NCBI RefSeq assembly: GCF_003201355.1
Contig: NZ_QICL01000036.1
Span: forward strand, 1 to 42,293
DNA from: Indolivaga alginatilytica
Lineage (GTDB): Bacteria > Bacteroidota > Bacteroidia > Bacteroidales > Dysgonomonadaceae
DNA length: 42,293 nt
Direction: 5' to 3'
Shown: positions 26,517-34,014 of the stretch, one piece after another
Layout of the letters: every line of letters starts with the position of its first letter
Numbering within the stretch: the first letter of the stretch is position 1
The notes under the pieces: generated by a model
Told to the model about the DNA's origin: nothing
Seen by the model: the letters and a program-made list of their open reading frames with translations, nothing else
Database searches by the model: none
Translations under genes and position numbers: made by a program

Positions 26517-27509
26517 CTAAGCATAAATATTAGTTAATCTAAATAAAAAGTATGGAATATTCTTTACCCCTCTCAGGGTTGCCCTGAACGCTTTAATCTT
26601 GGCGTTGAAGGATTCCGCCGAAGCATTAGTAGATCGGTTTGTGAAAAAGTTAAGTATTGTTCTGTAATGATTCGCGATGGTTCTTTCTACGGTTTTGAAC
26701 TGCTCAAATCCGGCATCTTCCACTTTTTTAAACCAATGAGCCAGACGTGTAAAGGCTAGGCTTCTATCTTTAGTGGTGTGGTAAATATGCCTTAATCCCA
26801 TTGTCAGTTTATAGGCATCTTCCAATTGCGGATAGTGCTTAAACAATACCTCTGCTCTGAATCGTTGATTAGGTGTCCATTTGTTCTCTGTTTTAAATAA
26901 AAGATAGCGGCTTCTTATAAGTAGCTGAGCTCTGGTATCGCCATTGTCGAAGATAGTTGGAGTATATGCTAACTTGCTTTGTTTAGCCTGTTCCCGTTCT
27001 TTGTTCTCTAAATCAAGAGCCTGCCATCGAAAGGCTATACGCATATCCTGAAGAGCTTCACCAGCCAGTTTTTGAACATGAAAGCGGTCTGTGACAATGG
27101 CAGCTTTTGGAAAGCTTTTACGAACAATCAATTCCATATTGGCAGCCATATCTAAAGTTACTTCCTGTACTTTATTACGAAGTCTTTCTTTTATCTGTTT
27201 GAGAACCCCGATAACATCTTCTGCTTTTGTACCCTTGACAATAGCAACTAATGCTCCTTTCCTGCCTTTTGCTGCTTTGTTGGTAACAATGGTATATAGT
27301 TCGTCATAAGTCAGGGCTGTTTCGTCTATACTTAAATGCGAGCCAATGTTTTGGGGAAACACGAGCCATTTATCAGCATGTTCACGCTCAGTCCACTGAT
27401 GAAAGCCTGATAAATGACAACGATACCACTCTTCCAGTTTCTTTGCATTGATATTAAAGAACTTGCCTAAAGTAGAACAGCTTACAGGTTCTCTGTCAAG
27501 ATAATGCTT
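26517..27509 (-). CDS. ISAon1 family transposase (catalytic part)
   Basis: A minus-strand frame open from 27509 to the stop at 26517, with no ATG near its 5' end; a GTG at 27362 is internal. The frame begins with DREPVSCSTLGKFFNIN and continues SGFHQWTEREHADKW, then LSIDETALTYDELYTIVTNK, the first Asp of the DDE centre. DMAANMELIVRKSFPKA and TDRFHVQKLAGEAL give the second, and NRSTNASAESFNAKIKAFRA the Glu. It overlaps the N-terminal ORF by 14 bases in another frame and is probably produced by ribosomal frameshifting at TTTTTTAAAAG. Confidence 0.85.
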   Translation of the reverse strand, partial: KHYLDREPVSCSTLGKFFNINAKKLEEWYRCHLSGFHQWTEREHADKWLVFPQNIGSHLSIDETALTYDELYTIVTNKAAKGRKGALVAIVKGTKAEDVIGVLKQIKERLRNKVQEVTLDMAANMELIVRKSFPKAAIVTDRFHVQKLAGEALQDMRIAFRWQALDLENKEREQAKQSKLAYTPTIFDNGDTRAQLLIRSRYLLFKTENKWTPNQRFRAEVLFKHYPQLEDAYKLTMGLRHIYHTTKDRSLAFTRLAHWFKKVEDAGFEQFKTVERTIANHYRTILNFFTNRSTNASAESFNAKIKAFRATLRGVKNIPYFLFRLTNIYA

Positions 27510-27831
27510 TTAAAAAAGCAGCAAATTCTGCTGTTAAATGAGTACCGCCTGCGATTACAGACCAGTCACGCATATAGGGATTGCCTGATAGTTTATTCTG
27601 CCAGCGACGACGTACCCGAAGAATTAAACTCTTGCCTCGAAGAGGGAAATCATGAATATCGGTAGGGGGATAAAATCCTTTGGAGATAAACTGATTGTCT
27701 TTATTCTCTTCTGATGACAAAACTTTTTCATCTAAATGAAGGATAATGACTTTTTCTAACGTATCAACCTCAACTACTTCAAAGTAATTCAAAAACCCTT
27801 CGGGTAACAATAATTCATAACCTGTTTGCAT
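27496..27831 (-). CDS. ISAon1 family transposase N-terminal region
   Basis: A 111-residue protein from the ATG at 27831; the frame is open slightly further, across the IS end, but that would place the start outside the element. ELLLPEGFLNYFEVV, YPPTDIHDFPLRGK and VRRRWQNKLSGNPYMRDWSVIAGG are typical of the separate N-terminal (zinc- or DNA-binding) part of ISAon1-type transposases. It ends in FLKALS and overlaps the catalytic ORF. Confidence 0.82.
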   Translation of the reverse strand: MQTGYELLLPEGFLNYFEVVEVDTLEKVIILHLDEKVLSSEENKDNQFISKGFYPPTDIHDFPLRGKSLILRVRRRWQNKLSGNPYMRDWSVIAGGTHLTAEFAAFLKALS

Positions 27832-27910
27832 AGAACAAAAATAAATCTTCCACAAATTTTCAGGTTGATCCAAAATATCTTGCTTTTTTTGCTAACGAAT
27901 AATGTGTTAA

Positions 27911-27944
27911 GCCCCTGTTTTGCAGTATATTGCCCCTGTTTTGC
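27911..27944. repeat. Paired 13-bp direct repeats upstream of the integrase remnant
   Basis: GCCCCTGTTTTGC occurs at 27911-27923 and 27932-27944, a 21-base period, which is two helical turns. This is typical spacing for recombinase arm sites or for a dimeric regulator. They lie just outside the IS right end and 54 bases before the integrase start. Confidence 0.55.
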
Positions 27945-27997
27945 CCACGATGTTTATAAAAGTATCAATTATTTTTACAAACAAAAATGTAAACAGT

Positions 27998-28309
27998 ATG
28001 AAGGCAACTTTTAGAATGCTTTTCTTCCTGAGAAAAGACCGTCCGAACAGTATCGGGCAAGTTCCCATTCTTGGACGGATTACCATTAATGGACAAATGG
28101 TTCAGTTTAGCACCAAACTGGATGTCGATCCTGAAATATGGGATACCAAACTGGGTAAGGTAAAAGGCAGAGGTTCCGATGCGACAAATTTGAACAGGCT
28201 CTTGGACAACCTTCGTGCCAAGACAGATTCTATCTATACTCTGTCTTTATTCAGAATTGCAGAAATCAATAAAGAACAGCAAATAGTAAACATAATACCA
28301 GAAGATTGA
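27998..28309 (+). pseudogene. Truncated tyrosine recombinase (arm-binding domain only)
   Basis: A 103-residue frame with FFLRKDRPNSIGQVPILGRI, then QMVQFSTKLDVDPEIWD and GRGSDATNLNRLLDNLRA. This is the N-terminal arm DNA-binding domain of Bacteroidetes phage-integrase family proteins, which are normally about 400 residues. After about residue 75 the similarity ends and the frame stops at IIPED. The core-binding and catalytic domains (R-H-R-Y) are missing. It marks the end of a decayed integrative element. 28310-28385 shows nothing recognisable. Confidence 0.8.
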
Positions 28310-28385
28310 ACTAAAAATGCGATTATCGCTGATATGGATAAAATAATAAAGTAATCAATAACAAAAGCTAACAAACGTTTTTTTC

Positions 28386-28613
28386 TCATTTCTTTTTATG
28401 GTTTAAATGTATTATTTCGAGCCAACCCAATATAATTAAAATAAGTTGGCCTATTAAATTTTTAAATATTGAAAAATTTAATAAATATATAAAAGATAAA
28501 ATAAGCGTAAGCAATATTAAAGTAAACATAAGTATGTAATAAATTCGATTATTAAACTTTATGAATGATGTTTTTTCTTTCAAAAGATATTTTTTCTTAA
28601 AGACAAGATACAT
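28386..28613 (-). CDS. Small membrane protein, second immunity candidate of cassette G
   Basis: A 75-residue protein with a basic N-terminus (about residues 1-23), a long helix YILMFTLILLTLILSFIYLL, and a second helix ending LILIILGWLEI before a basic tail. It overlaps the 60-aa gene before it by 34 bases in another frame, which implies translational coupling. It takes the same place as the RDD protein in cassette D. No family is recognised. Immunity function is inferred from position only. Confidence 0.5.
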   Translation of the reverse strand: MYLVFKKKYLLKEKTSFIKFNNRIYYILMFTLILLTLILSFIYLLNFSIFKNLIGQLILIILGWLEIIHLNHKKK

Positions 28614-28765
28614 ATACTATAGGTTATATATATCAGAGATTCACTCGTATTCATAAACTCAAACGGTTTAATAAATAGTGATGAAATAAATACTCCAATA
28701 CCGATAATAAATAATCCGATAGACACTAACAATAGTTCAAATCTATTTGTAAAAAAACGATTCAT
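28580..28765 (-). CDS. Two-helix micro-membrane protein, immunity candidate of cassette G
   Basis: A 61-residue protein with a short basic start (MNRFFTNRF), helix LLLVSIGLFIIGIGVFISSL, a loop, and helix LIYITYSICILSL. It starts 22 bases after the glycine-rich toxin-tip gene and overlaps the next membrane gene. Its layout closely parallels the 57-aa protein of cassette D (33232-33405), although identity is low. This shared order supports a role as the immunity protein or as a partner of a membrane-active toxin. No known family. Confidence 0.55.
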   Translation of the reverse strand: MNRFFTNRFELLLVSIGLFIIGIGVFISSLFIKPFEFMNTSESLIYITYSICILSLRKNIF

Positions 28766-28786
28766 AATAATTTATTCGAAACAATA

Positions 28787-29520
28787 TTATTCTTTGATAC
28801 TCTTTATTAGCTCATTCACGCCTTCAGCTACTTTATTCCAGTTTATAGAAACTTCAGCTCCAAGAATCAATGAAGCACCAAGTGTTGATTCAATTTTTTG
28901 GGATGATTCCGCAACTCCTATGTCTGATTTTGTTTCTGATTGCCCCACTTTTGTAAATGAGCCATCATTGTTTTTTTTGAAAGTTTCTTTTGTTTCAGCT
29001 TTTGTTTCAATAAATACTAAACTTGCAGACATCTCGGTTGTTTTCTCTGTCAGTCCAATATTATTATCTTTAATTTCCTTACTTAAATTAAAGCCCATTT
29101 ACCAACCTCTAATGATACGCTTTGTGTGGTTGTAGGATCAGCTAGATTGAATGCATTCTCACCTTCTGATATACCTCCTAAATCTTTGCTTATAATATTC
29201 ACATTAGCTGAAACCCCAGTTTTATTTAAAGTTAATTCAACCCCAGCTTGGATTCCAATACTAACAGATGCCGAGACTGATTGCCTAAATTTATTAAGAG
29301 CTTCCCTCCAGTCTTTTCCATCGGGATCAATGTACTTCATCGGATTATTCCCCACATATACATATGACGACCAGCTATAATAATTTTCACTATGGGGATC
29401 CATGGTTGTAAACCTCCCAATGGCATTATCCAACTGTCTTGCACTATAATCATACCAGTTGAGTTCATGATCCCGATCCAGTTCTTTCCCATTGTACTTG
29501 TGAAGTTGAGCTCCTTCATT
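28787..29520 (-). pseudogene. RHS orphan cassette G: glycine-rich tip, frameshifted
   Basis: The 5' part carries the RHS core end (HKYNGKELDRDHELNWYDYS, RFTTMDPHSENYY, YVGNNPMKYIDPDG) and then a tip beginning VSIGIQAGVELTLNKTGVSA. This frame stops at 29083. The tip continues in another frame from MGFNLSKEIKDNN to WNKVAEGVNELIKSI, ending at 28787. One added A in GGTAAATGG near 29098 would join the two. The joined tip resembles that of cassette D (33402): SxGxQxxxE, GFxxSKxxK, NKVxExxxxLI. It has no start and no signal peptide, so it looks like a silent cassette. Confidence 0.7.
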
Positions 29521-29538
29521 AGTACTTTCCGAAATGAA

Positions 29539-30753
29539 TTATTTTAATTTCACATCATATATTTCATTTTGTATTATTCTAACTCCACTATTATCGGTAT
29601 ACTGATATTTTAACGTTGGTAATATTTTCAAAAGTAAGTTTGAAAAATTATTAATATCTCGAGTTATCATTTCTAATTTAGTCCCAGTTTCAATCATATA
29701 TCCACCATCTAATCGAAATATTATTTCTAATTTGGAACTATATGGAAAAAGTATTATTAATGAATCTGATATATTTCTAATCTCCACAATAGCATCTAAA
29801 TGTGGGGTATCTTCTGCATTTTCTCTACTAATGTGAACAATTTTCGTTTCATTACCTATTTTTACTGTTTTCTGAAAAGAATCTCCTCTTTTCACCTGAG
29901 ATATTACAAGTTGAGTGACATTCATTTGGACTTGAGCATCAATAAAAGGCACGCATCCAATAAAAAAGATGACAAAGAATATAATTGATTTTATTTTTAT
30001 TTTAGTAATATCGACCCTAGGTTGTATTACATTAGCATTTAAACCTGGGACTATGATATGCAGTCTATTTGCATAATCTCTAATACCACTTTGATAACTT
30101 GGAGATGTTTGCTCCCAAGTTGAATGACTTATTTGAGTACTAATCGCTCTATTATCAACAACTTGCCTTCCCGATATATTAGTTTTCTGTGACATTTCCA
30201 TATATTTTCCAACTCCAAATTCCTTAAGATCGTTATAATGTTTCTCTTCGTGAATGAAAGAACTTTTTATCTCAGCAACATTATCCATAGTGCCTTCCGC
30301 GAAGATATTCCGTCTGTCAACTTCAATCTTTTTGCCAAGGATCTCATTGTTATGTGATTCAACCGTAAATTGCATTAAACCAGTACTGCTATTGGTAATT
30401 GATAGTTTAAGGTCTGTAGGATTATAGTGTTGATATACATTAAAAAAAACTTTATCACTAACTCCAGATTTAGACAATAAAGTGGAATTAACTTGCCCTT
30501 TTTGAGAAACTATCGTACCATCATTTGATTTATTTGTATCCCAAGCTGTTTGATTCATTATTCTAACCTTTTGGGATTCCGAATTGTCTGTTCCCAAATA
30601 ATCTCCATTTTCACTAAAATAATCATCAATCCACATCCCTGTTGGATCAATATATCTCATTGGATTATTCGCAACATACACATAAGGACTTATTGAGTAA
30701 TACTTTTCCGCCAGTGGATCCATGGTTGTAAACCTCCCAATGGAATTATCCAA
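29539..30753 (-). CDS. RHS orphan cassette F: HExxH toxin fused to immunity-like domain
   Basis: A 404-codon frame. Residues 1-40 are the RHS core end (GRFTTMDPLAEKYY, YVANNPMRYIDPTG). Residues 41-250 are a tip with HEEKH at 168-172, the HExxH zinc-binding motif of metallopeptidases. From about 252 a hydrophobic segment KSIIFFVIFFIGCVPFIDAQ begins a new secreted domain to 404, just where a separate lipoprotein or secreted immunity gene would start in the other cassettes. No ATG lies at the junction; ATA AAA ATA AAA stands there instead. The fusion may result from loss of a stop and start. There is no natural 5' start: the first codon is a TTG inside the core. Confidence 0.7.
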   Translation of the reverse strand: MDNSIGRFTTMDPLAEKYYSISPYVYVANNPMRYIDPTGMWIDDYFSENGDYLGTDNSESQKVRIMNQTAWDTNKSNDGTIVSQKGQVNSTLLSKSGVSDKVFFNVYQHYNPTDLKLSITNSSTGLMQFTVESHNNEILGKKIEVDRRNIFAEGTMDNVAEIKSSFIHEEKHYNDLKEFGVGKYMEMSQKTNISGRQVVDNRAISTQISHSTWEQTSPSYQSGIRDYANRLHIIVPGLNANVIQPRVDITKIKIKSIIFFVIFFIGCVPFIDAQVQMNVTQLVISQVKRGDSFQKTVKIGNETKIVHISRENAEDTPHLDAIVEIRNISDSLIILFPYSSKLEIIFRLDGGYMIETGTKLEMITRDINNFSNLLLKILPTLKYQYTDNSGVRIIQNEIYDVKLK

Positions 30754-30931
30754 CTGTCTTGCACTATAATCATACCAGTTTAAGCCATGCGTTCTATCCA
30801 GTTCCTTTCCTTTATATTTAAAATTCTGCTCGCCCTGTGACTGAATAGTCCCCTCGAAAAAATTGTTCCGAAATAATAATGATGCTTCTGAATCACTTTA
30901 TCGCCCGCATTAGCTACTATACGGTTGTTCA
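30754..30931 (-). pseudogene. RHS core fragment upstream of cassette F, frameshifted
   Basis: From 30931 the minus strand encodes VNNRIVANAGDKVIQKHHYYF, matching the RHS core (GNNRIVANASG...QYYPFG). It then loses frame at a run of six A (30857-30862) and resumes as FEGTIQSQGEQNFKYKGKEL, leading into cassette F. One more base in the run would restore one frame. The homology starts exactly at the stop codon of the preceding immunity gene. Confidence 0.65.
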
Positions 30932-31189
30932 CATCCATAAATAAGTCAAGCCAAATAAGTGTAAGATATAAAAAACACAAAAAAACAATCCAAAAAACGC
31001 AATAAATCCGACAATAAGATTTAATGTTAATTGGTGTCCTTTTTCATCATTATCCAGTTCTTTAAATTTTCCAGATAAATATTCGATTGTCTTATGTTTA
31101 CCAATCAACTTATAAAATATATAACGAACTCTAACCCCAAGTAGATTTCGAATAAATTCTATTAAAATTAATTCAAAAATAAATTCCAT
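30929..31189 (-). CDS. Small membrane protein, immunity candidate of cassette E
   Basis: An 86-residue protein with an amphipathic N-terminus, a basic middle and a strong C-terminal hairpin (NLIVGFIAFFGLFFCVFYIL). It starts 6 bases after the cassette E tip and its stop codon overlaps the first bases of the next RHS-core fragment. No family is recognised. Immunity is inferred from position. A membrane immunity protein would suit the hydrophobic toxin tip. Confidence 0.5.
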   Translation of the reverse strand: MEFIFELILIEFIRNLLGVRVRYIFYKLIGKHKTIEYLSGKFKELDNDEKGHQLTLNLIVGFIAFFGLFFCVFYILHLFGLTYLWM

Positions 31190-31195
31190 ATTTTT

Positions 31196-32695
31196 TCAAT
31201 TAGATTCCTTTTTACTATCTTCTTTGTTATTGAATGCTTTACCCAATCCTTTAAATGATTTTATAATACCTCCCCTTGATATACTACCATTGACGAATCC
31301 TATGCCAGTATTAATGGCGGAAGCTCCCCAGAACCCCTGCTTAGGCTTAATATATCCTATACCTTCAGGTATCTTAGCACCTAAGGTTGTGGCTCCTTTG
31401 TTTGTTATATATCCTGAGAACATTGCTATTGTATTTAAAAGAGCTCCTGCTTCTTGGTGGTTTGTAGTTCCATCAATATTCGTAGCGGCTCCTCCACCAG
31501 TAAATTCATTTGTTTTATCAAAATATCCAAACGTAAGCTTTTGAGCTACAATGGCGATATCATTAACAGTATTATAAACAAGATTTATTGCGAAATTATC
31601 ACTATTGGCTAAAGACTGAACTAAAGATATATTTCCTTGTTTGAGTGATTGCGGCTCACTAATACCTCCTAAACTATTTTGATCCCAAACCATTAGCGTT
31701 CCATCAGATAGATGGTTGACATATCTTTCTCCAATATTTGTCATTTTCATGGTCATAGCATTATCCCCTTCTCCAATAGTATGAGTAAATGAAGCATCAT
31801 TTCCTTTTCTCCACATATAGGCTGTGCCATCTTCATTTTTATACCAATCCTTACCATCCGGATCGATCAATCTCATCGGATTATTAGCCACATACACATA
31901 CGGACTAATACTATAATACTTTTCACTCATTGGATCCATTGTAGTAAACCTCCCAATGGCATTATCCAACTGTCTTGCACTATAATCATACCAGTTTAAG
32001 CCATGCGTTCTATCCAGTTCCTTGCCATTATATTTAAATTCCTGCTTGCCTTGTTCCGTAGTAGTGCCCTCGGCGAACACCATCCCAAAAGGATAATACT
32101 GATTACTCTGCACGGATTTTCCCGCAGCATCAGCCACTATCCGATTATTACCTAAATGGTCTTTGATATAAAAGTAGTAAGTATTTTTGAGATTATCATA
32201 ATACCCGTTATCGGTCAGGGTCATTTTTAAAACACCGTCTTCATAAATCTTGTTTCCCACATAGTCGGTCATGCTTTTGGGTTTTAGCCCATCCTGTTCG
32301 GGAGTAGTTCCCAATAGAGGCATCATCAGTCCATTAGGGTCGTAGCGGTATACTACTTTTAACTTTGTTCTCGTGGCGGTATAGGTATAATAGTTCTTGG
32401 CTTTGACTTCGGTATTATTGATAACCATCTCGCGAGGTAGGTTCAGAACATTATAAGAGATACCGTCCAGTTGCGAAGTTCCCGATTTGGAGACAATCCC
32501 CTTATTCATCGCCCCGTTCAGATTGAAGGTGTATTCTGTCGTGGTTACCTTACTGTAATCTTTGAAATCAGAGTTACGTATATTATAAATCCTTAGATAA
32601 TAACCCTCGGATGACATATCCGAGGGGACGAAGAAAACTTGAGATGCTAAGTTTTTTCTTAATTGGCTACATTGCTCATACGATATGCTCAACAA
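31196..32695 (-). CDS. RHS orphan cassette E: truncated core with hydrophobic unknown tip
   Basis: A 499-codon frame from a TTG. The first 41 residues are not RHS-like; RHS homology starts at SDFKDYSKVTT (base 32569). The core then follows closely that of cassette C, lacking only four residues (TKDL) after GAM. The conserved end is YVANNPMRLIDPDGKD. The tip of about 220 residues has YMWRKGNDASF, TLMVWDQNSLGGISEPQSL and a glycine-rich hydrophobic C-terminus (GFWGASAINTGIGFVNG). I do not recognise the tip; membrane action is possible. There is no signal peptide, so expression as it stands is doubtful. Confidence 0.65.
   Translation of the reverse strand: MLSISYEQCSQLRKNLASQVFFVPSDMSSEGYYLRIYNIRNSDFKDYSKVTTTEYTFNLNGAMNKGIVSKSGTSQLDGISYNVLNLPREMVINNTEVKAKNYYTYTATRTKLKVVYRYDPNGLMMPLLGTTPEQDGLKPKSMTDYVGNKIYEDGVLKMTLTDNGYYDNLKNTYYFYIKDHLGNNRIVADAAGKSVQSNQYYPFGMVFAEGTTTEQGKQEFKYNGKELDRTHGLNWYDYSARQLDNAIGRFTTMDPMSEKYYSISPYVYVANNPMRLIDPDGKDWYKNEDGTAYMWRKGNDASFTHTIGEGDNAMTMKMTNIGERYVNHLSDGTLMVWDQNSLGGISEPQSLKQGNISLVQSLANSDNFAINLVYNTVNDIAIVAQKLTFGYFDKTNEFTGGGAATNIDGTTNHQEAGALLNTIAMFSGYITNKGATTLGAKIPEGIGYIKPKQGFWGASAINTGIGFVNGSISRGGIIKSFKGLGKAFNNKEDSKKESN
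31868..32569 (-). repeat. RHS-core direct repeat, copy in cassette E
   Basis: This 702-base stretch is nearly identical to 35240-35953 in cassette C, in the same orientation. The main difference is a 12-base deletion (codons TKDL), plus scattered single-base changes. The repeats lie 2.7 kb apart and could recombine. Confidence 0.85.
32604..32626. other. Hairpin at the cassette E junction
   Basis: CCCTCGGAT (32604-32612) pairs perfectly with ATCCGAGGG (32618-32626) around a 5-base loop. It lies in the foreign stretch upstream of the RHS homology in cassette E. No good T run follows on either strand, so terminator function is uncertain. Confidence 0.5.
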
Positions 32696-32710
32696 GCAGG
32701 ATTAGACCTT

Positions 32711-33235
32711 TTAGATCGGCATAAATAATAATCGCACTAAACCACTCGAACTATATGCCAAAAACATTATCAGATCAAAAACTATAAAAATAACAAGCAA
32801 GGTAATGCTAAAATATAGCATTGCAATTTTCACATTACAACTTCTCTTTTCTTCAAGATTAGAGGGACTTACTTTCGTTCCAAATACTATATCTCCAAGT
32901 TTTCTCTCAGGATTAAGACAGCAGAATAGTATCTCAACTGGCCATAAAAAAGAGAATAAATTTCGACATATGAGCTTTAAGTTGGATGGTTCATTATTAT
33001 GAATATCCAAAATTTGCAAATTACTAATCCGCTTACCTATACTCTTTCCAGACAAAATTAGATCCTTGCATATAAAAAAGGTAGATACAAATGCAACTGT
33101 AAATACTTGAAAATGCAAATTGTTTTTGAGATCAGTAAAAATCATTAATACAATAAAAGGTATAGCTACAATTTGGCTTGTAAATCCATCAATTATCATT
33201 GATGTAAGTCGTTTATATATAGTAGTTTTTTTCAT
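32711..33235 (-). CDS. RDD family membrane protein, second immunity candidate of cassette D
   Basis: A 174-residue protein from the ATG at 33235, which overlaps the stop of the 57-aa gene as ATGA; the frame is open for 14 more codons upstream. It has an RDD domain: RLTSMIIDGF at the first helix and GKSIGKRISNLQILD after the second, with LNPERKLGDIVFGTKV and a C-terminal helix. RDD proteins are integral membrane proteins of diverse function. Tight coupling to the toxin tip and micro-protein suggests an immunity or accessory role. Confidence 0.75.
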   Translation of the reverse strand: MKKTTIYKRLTSMIIDGFTSQIVAIPFIVLMIFTDLKNNLHFQVFTVAFVSTFFICKDLILSGKSIGKRISNLQILDIHNNEPSNLKLICRNLFSFLWPVEILFCCLNPERKLGDIVFGTKVSPSNLEEKRSCNVKIAMLYFSITLLVIFIVFDLIMFLAYSSSGLVRLLFMPI

Positions 33236-33405
33236 TTTTCTTTTATATTTTTCAGATATAAATAATAAGAAATGCAAGCGATAGATCCAATGAAATTTTT
33301 TATTGAATACTCAAATTCTTTTAAGAATAACAAAACGATACTGCATACGATAAATATGAGTCCGATGACTAAAGAAAAGTACATCCGCAATTTTAATCCA
33401 ATCAT
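33232..33405 (-). CDS. Two-helix micro-membrane protein, immunity candidate of cassette D
   Basis: A 57-residue protein with helix FSLVIGLIFIVCSIVLLFL, a short loop, helix FIGSIACISYYLYL and a basic end. Its ATG overlaps the stop of the toxin-tip frame (ATGA) and its own stop overlaps the ATG of the RDD gene (ATGA), so all three are translationally coupled. It parallels the 61-aa protein of cassette G. No family is known. The coupling and the repeated arrangement make it a real gene. Confidence 0.6.
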   Translation of the reverse strand: MIGLKLRMYFSLVIGLIFIVCSIVLLFLKEFEYSIKNFIGSIACISYYLYLKNIKEK

Positions 33406-34002
33406 TTTTTATTAATTAAATTTCCTAAAGCTTCCCATACCTTATTTACATCTACCTTGACTTCAACACCAATTACTCCAGCCACTTTTGCTCCTAAATC
33501 AGGCACTCTAGTTGTATTTTCTGATGTTGATTTTGTTTCAACATATTCCCCTTTTCCATTCTTAGATGTTTCTATCGTTGTAGTATGTACTTGCTCAACA
33601 AGTACTGTTCCTATAGATCGTGTTTTTTCCGCTGTTGCTGTATTATTTCCTGTTTCTTTGACGCTTTTACTGAAGCCAACACCAAAAACACCAACACCAA
33701 TTTCAAATTCTTGATTTATTTGAGGTGTTGACTTTCCAGGAACAAATTCTCCATTATCTGATCCTATAAAATCCATTGATCCTGCGTTAAGATTAACACC
33801 AACAGTTGAAGTTCCCGATTGCCACTCTGCTGCTACTTGCATACCTACAGAGAACATTATTTTTGTTGCGTTCCAAATATCTTTTCCAAATTGACCCCAA
33901 TGTTTAGGATTTTTGGATCTCTGCCATCCGGATCAACTAACTTCATCGGATTATTCATTACATATACGTACGGACTCCAACCCAACGTAGCAAAGATGCT
34001 AT
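33402..34002 (-). pseudogene. RHS orphan cassette D: glycine-rich tip, frameshifted
   Basis: A short RHS core end (GWSPYVYVMNNPMKLVDPDG) runs from about 33990. The frame is lost at a run of five T (33910-33914; A on the coding strand); with six it would read RDPKNPKHWGQFGKDIWNAT and continue into SVGMQVAAEWQSGTSTVGVN. The intact frame from an ATG at 33857 gives 151 residues ending NKVWEALGNLINKK. The tip is rich in Gly, Val and Thr and resembles the cassette G tip. No enzyme motif is visible. A pore- or envelope-acting toxin is inferred from the membrane partners. Confidence 0.7.
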
Positions 34003-34014
34003 GCTGAGCAGGGG

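Larger units (their letters stand above)
26494..27871 (-). mobile_element. ISAon1-type insertion sequence (ISL3-like)
   Basis: About 1378 bases bounded by 23-bp imperfect inverted repeats at 26494-26516 and 27849-27871. They start GGATCAACC and match at 21 of 23 positions. Inside are two minus-strand frames that together make the two-part transposase of the NCBI ISAon1 family. The flanking 8 bases on the two sides do not match, so no target duplication is visible; the element may have been rearranged or the ends may lie slightly elsewhere. Confidence 0.75.

Noticed and set aside
28794-29135. 113-codon + strand frame
   Set aside because: It lies opposite the glycine-rich tip of cassette G. 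The coding pattern and the similarity to cassette D are on the minus strand.
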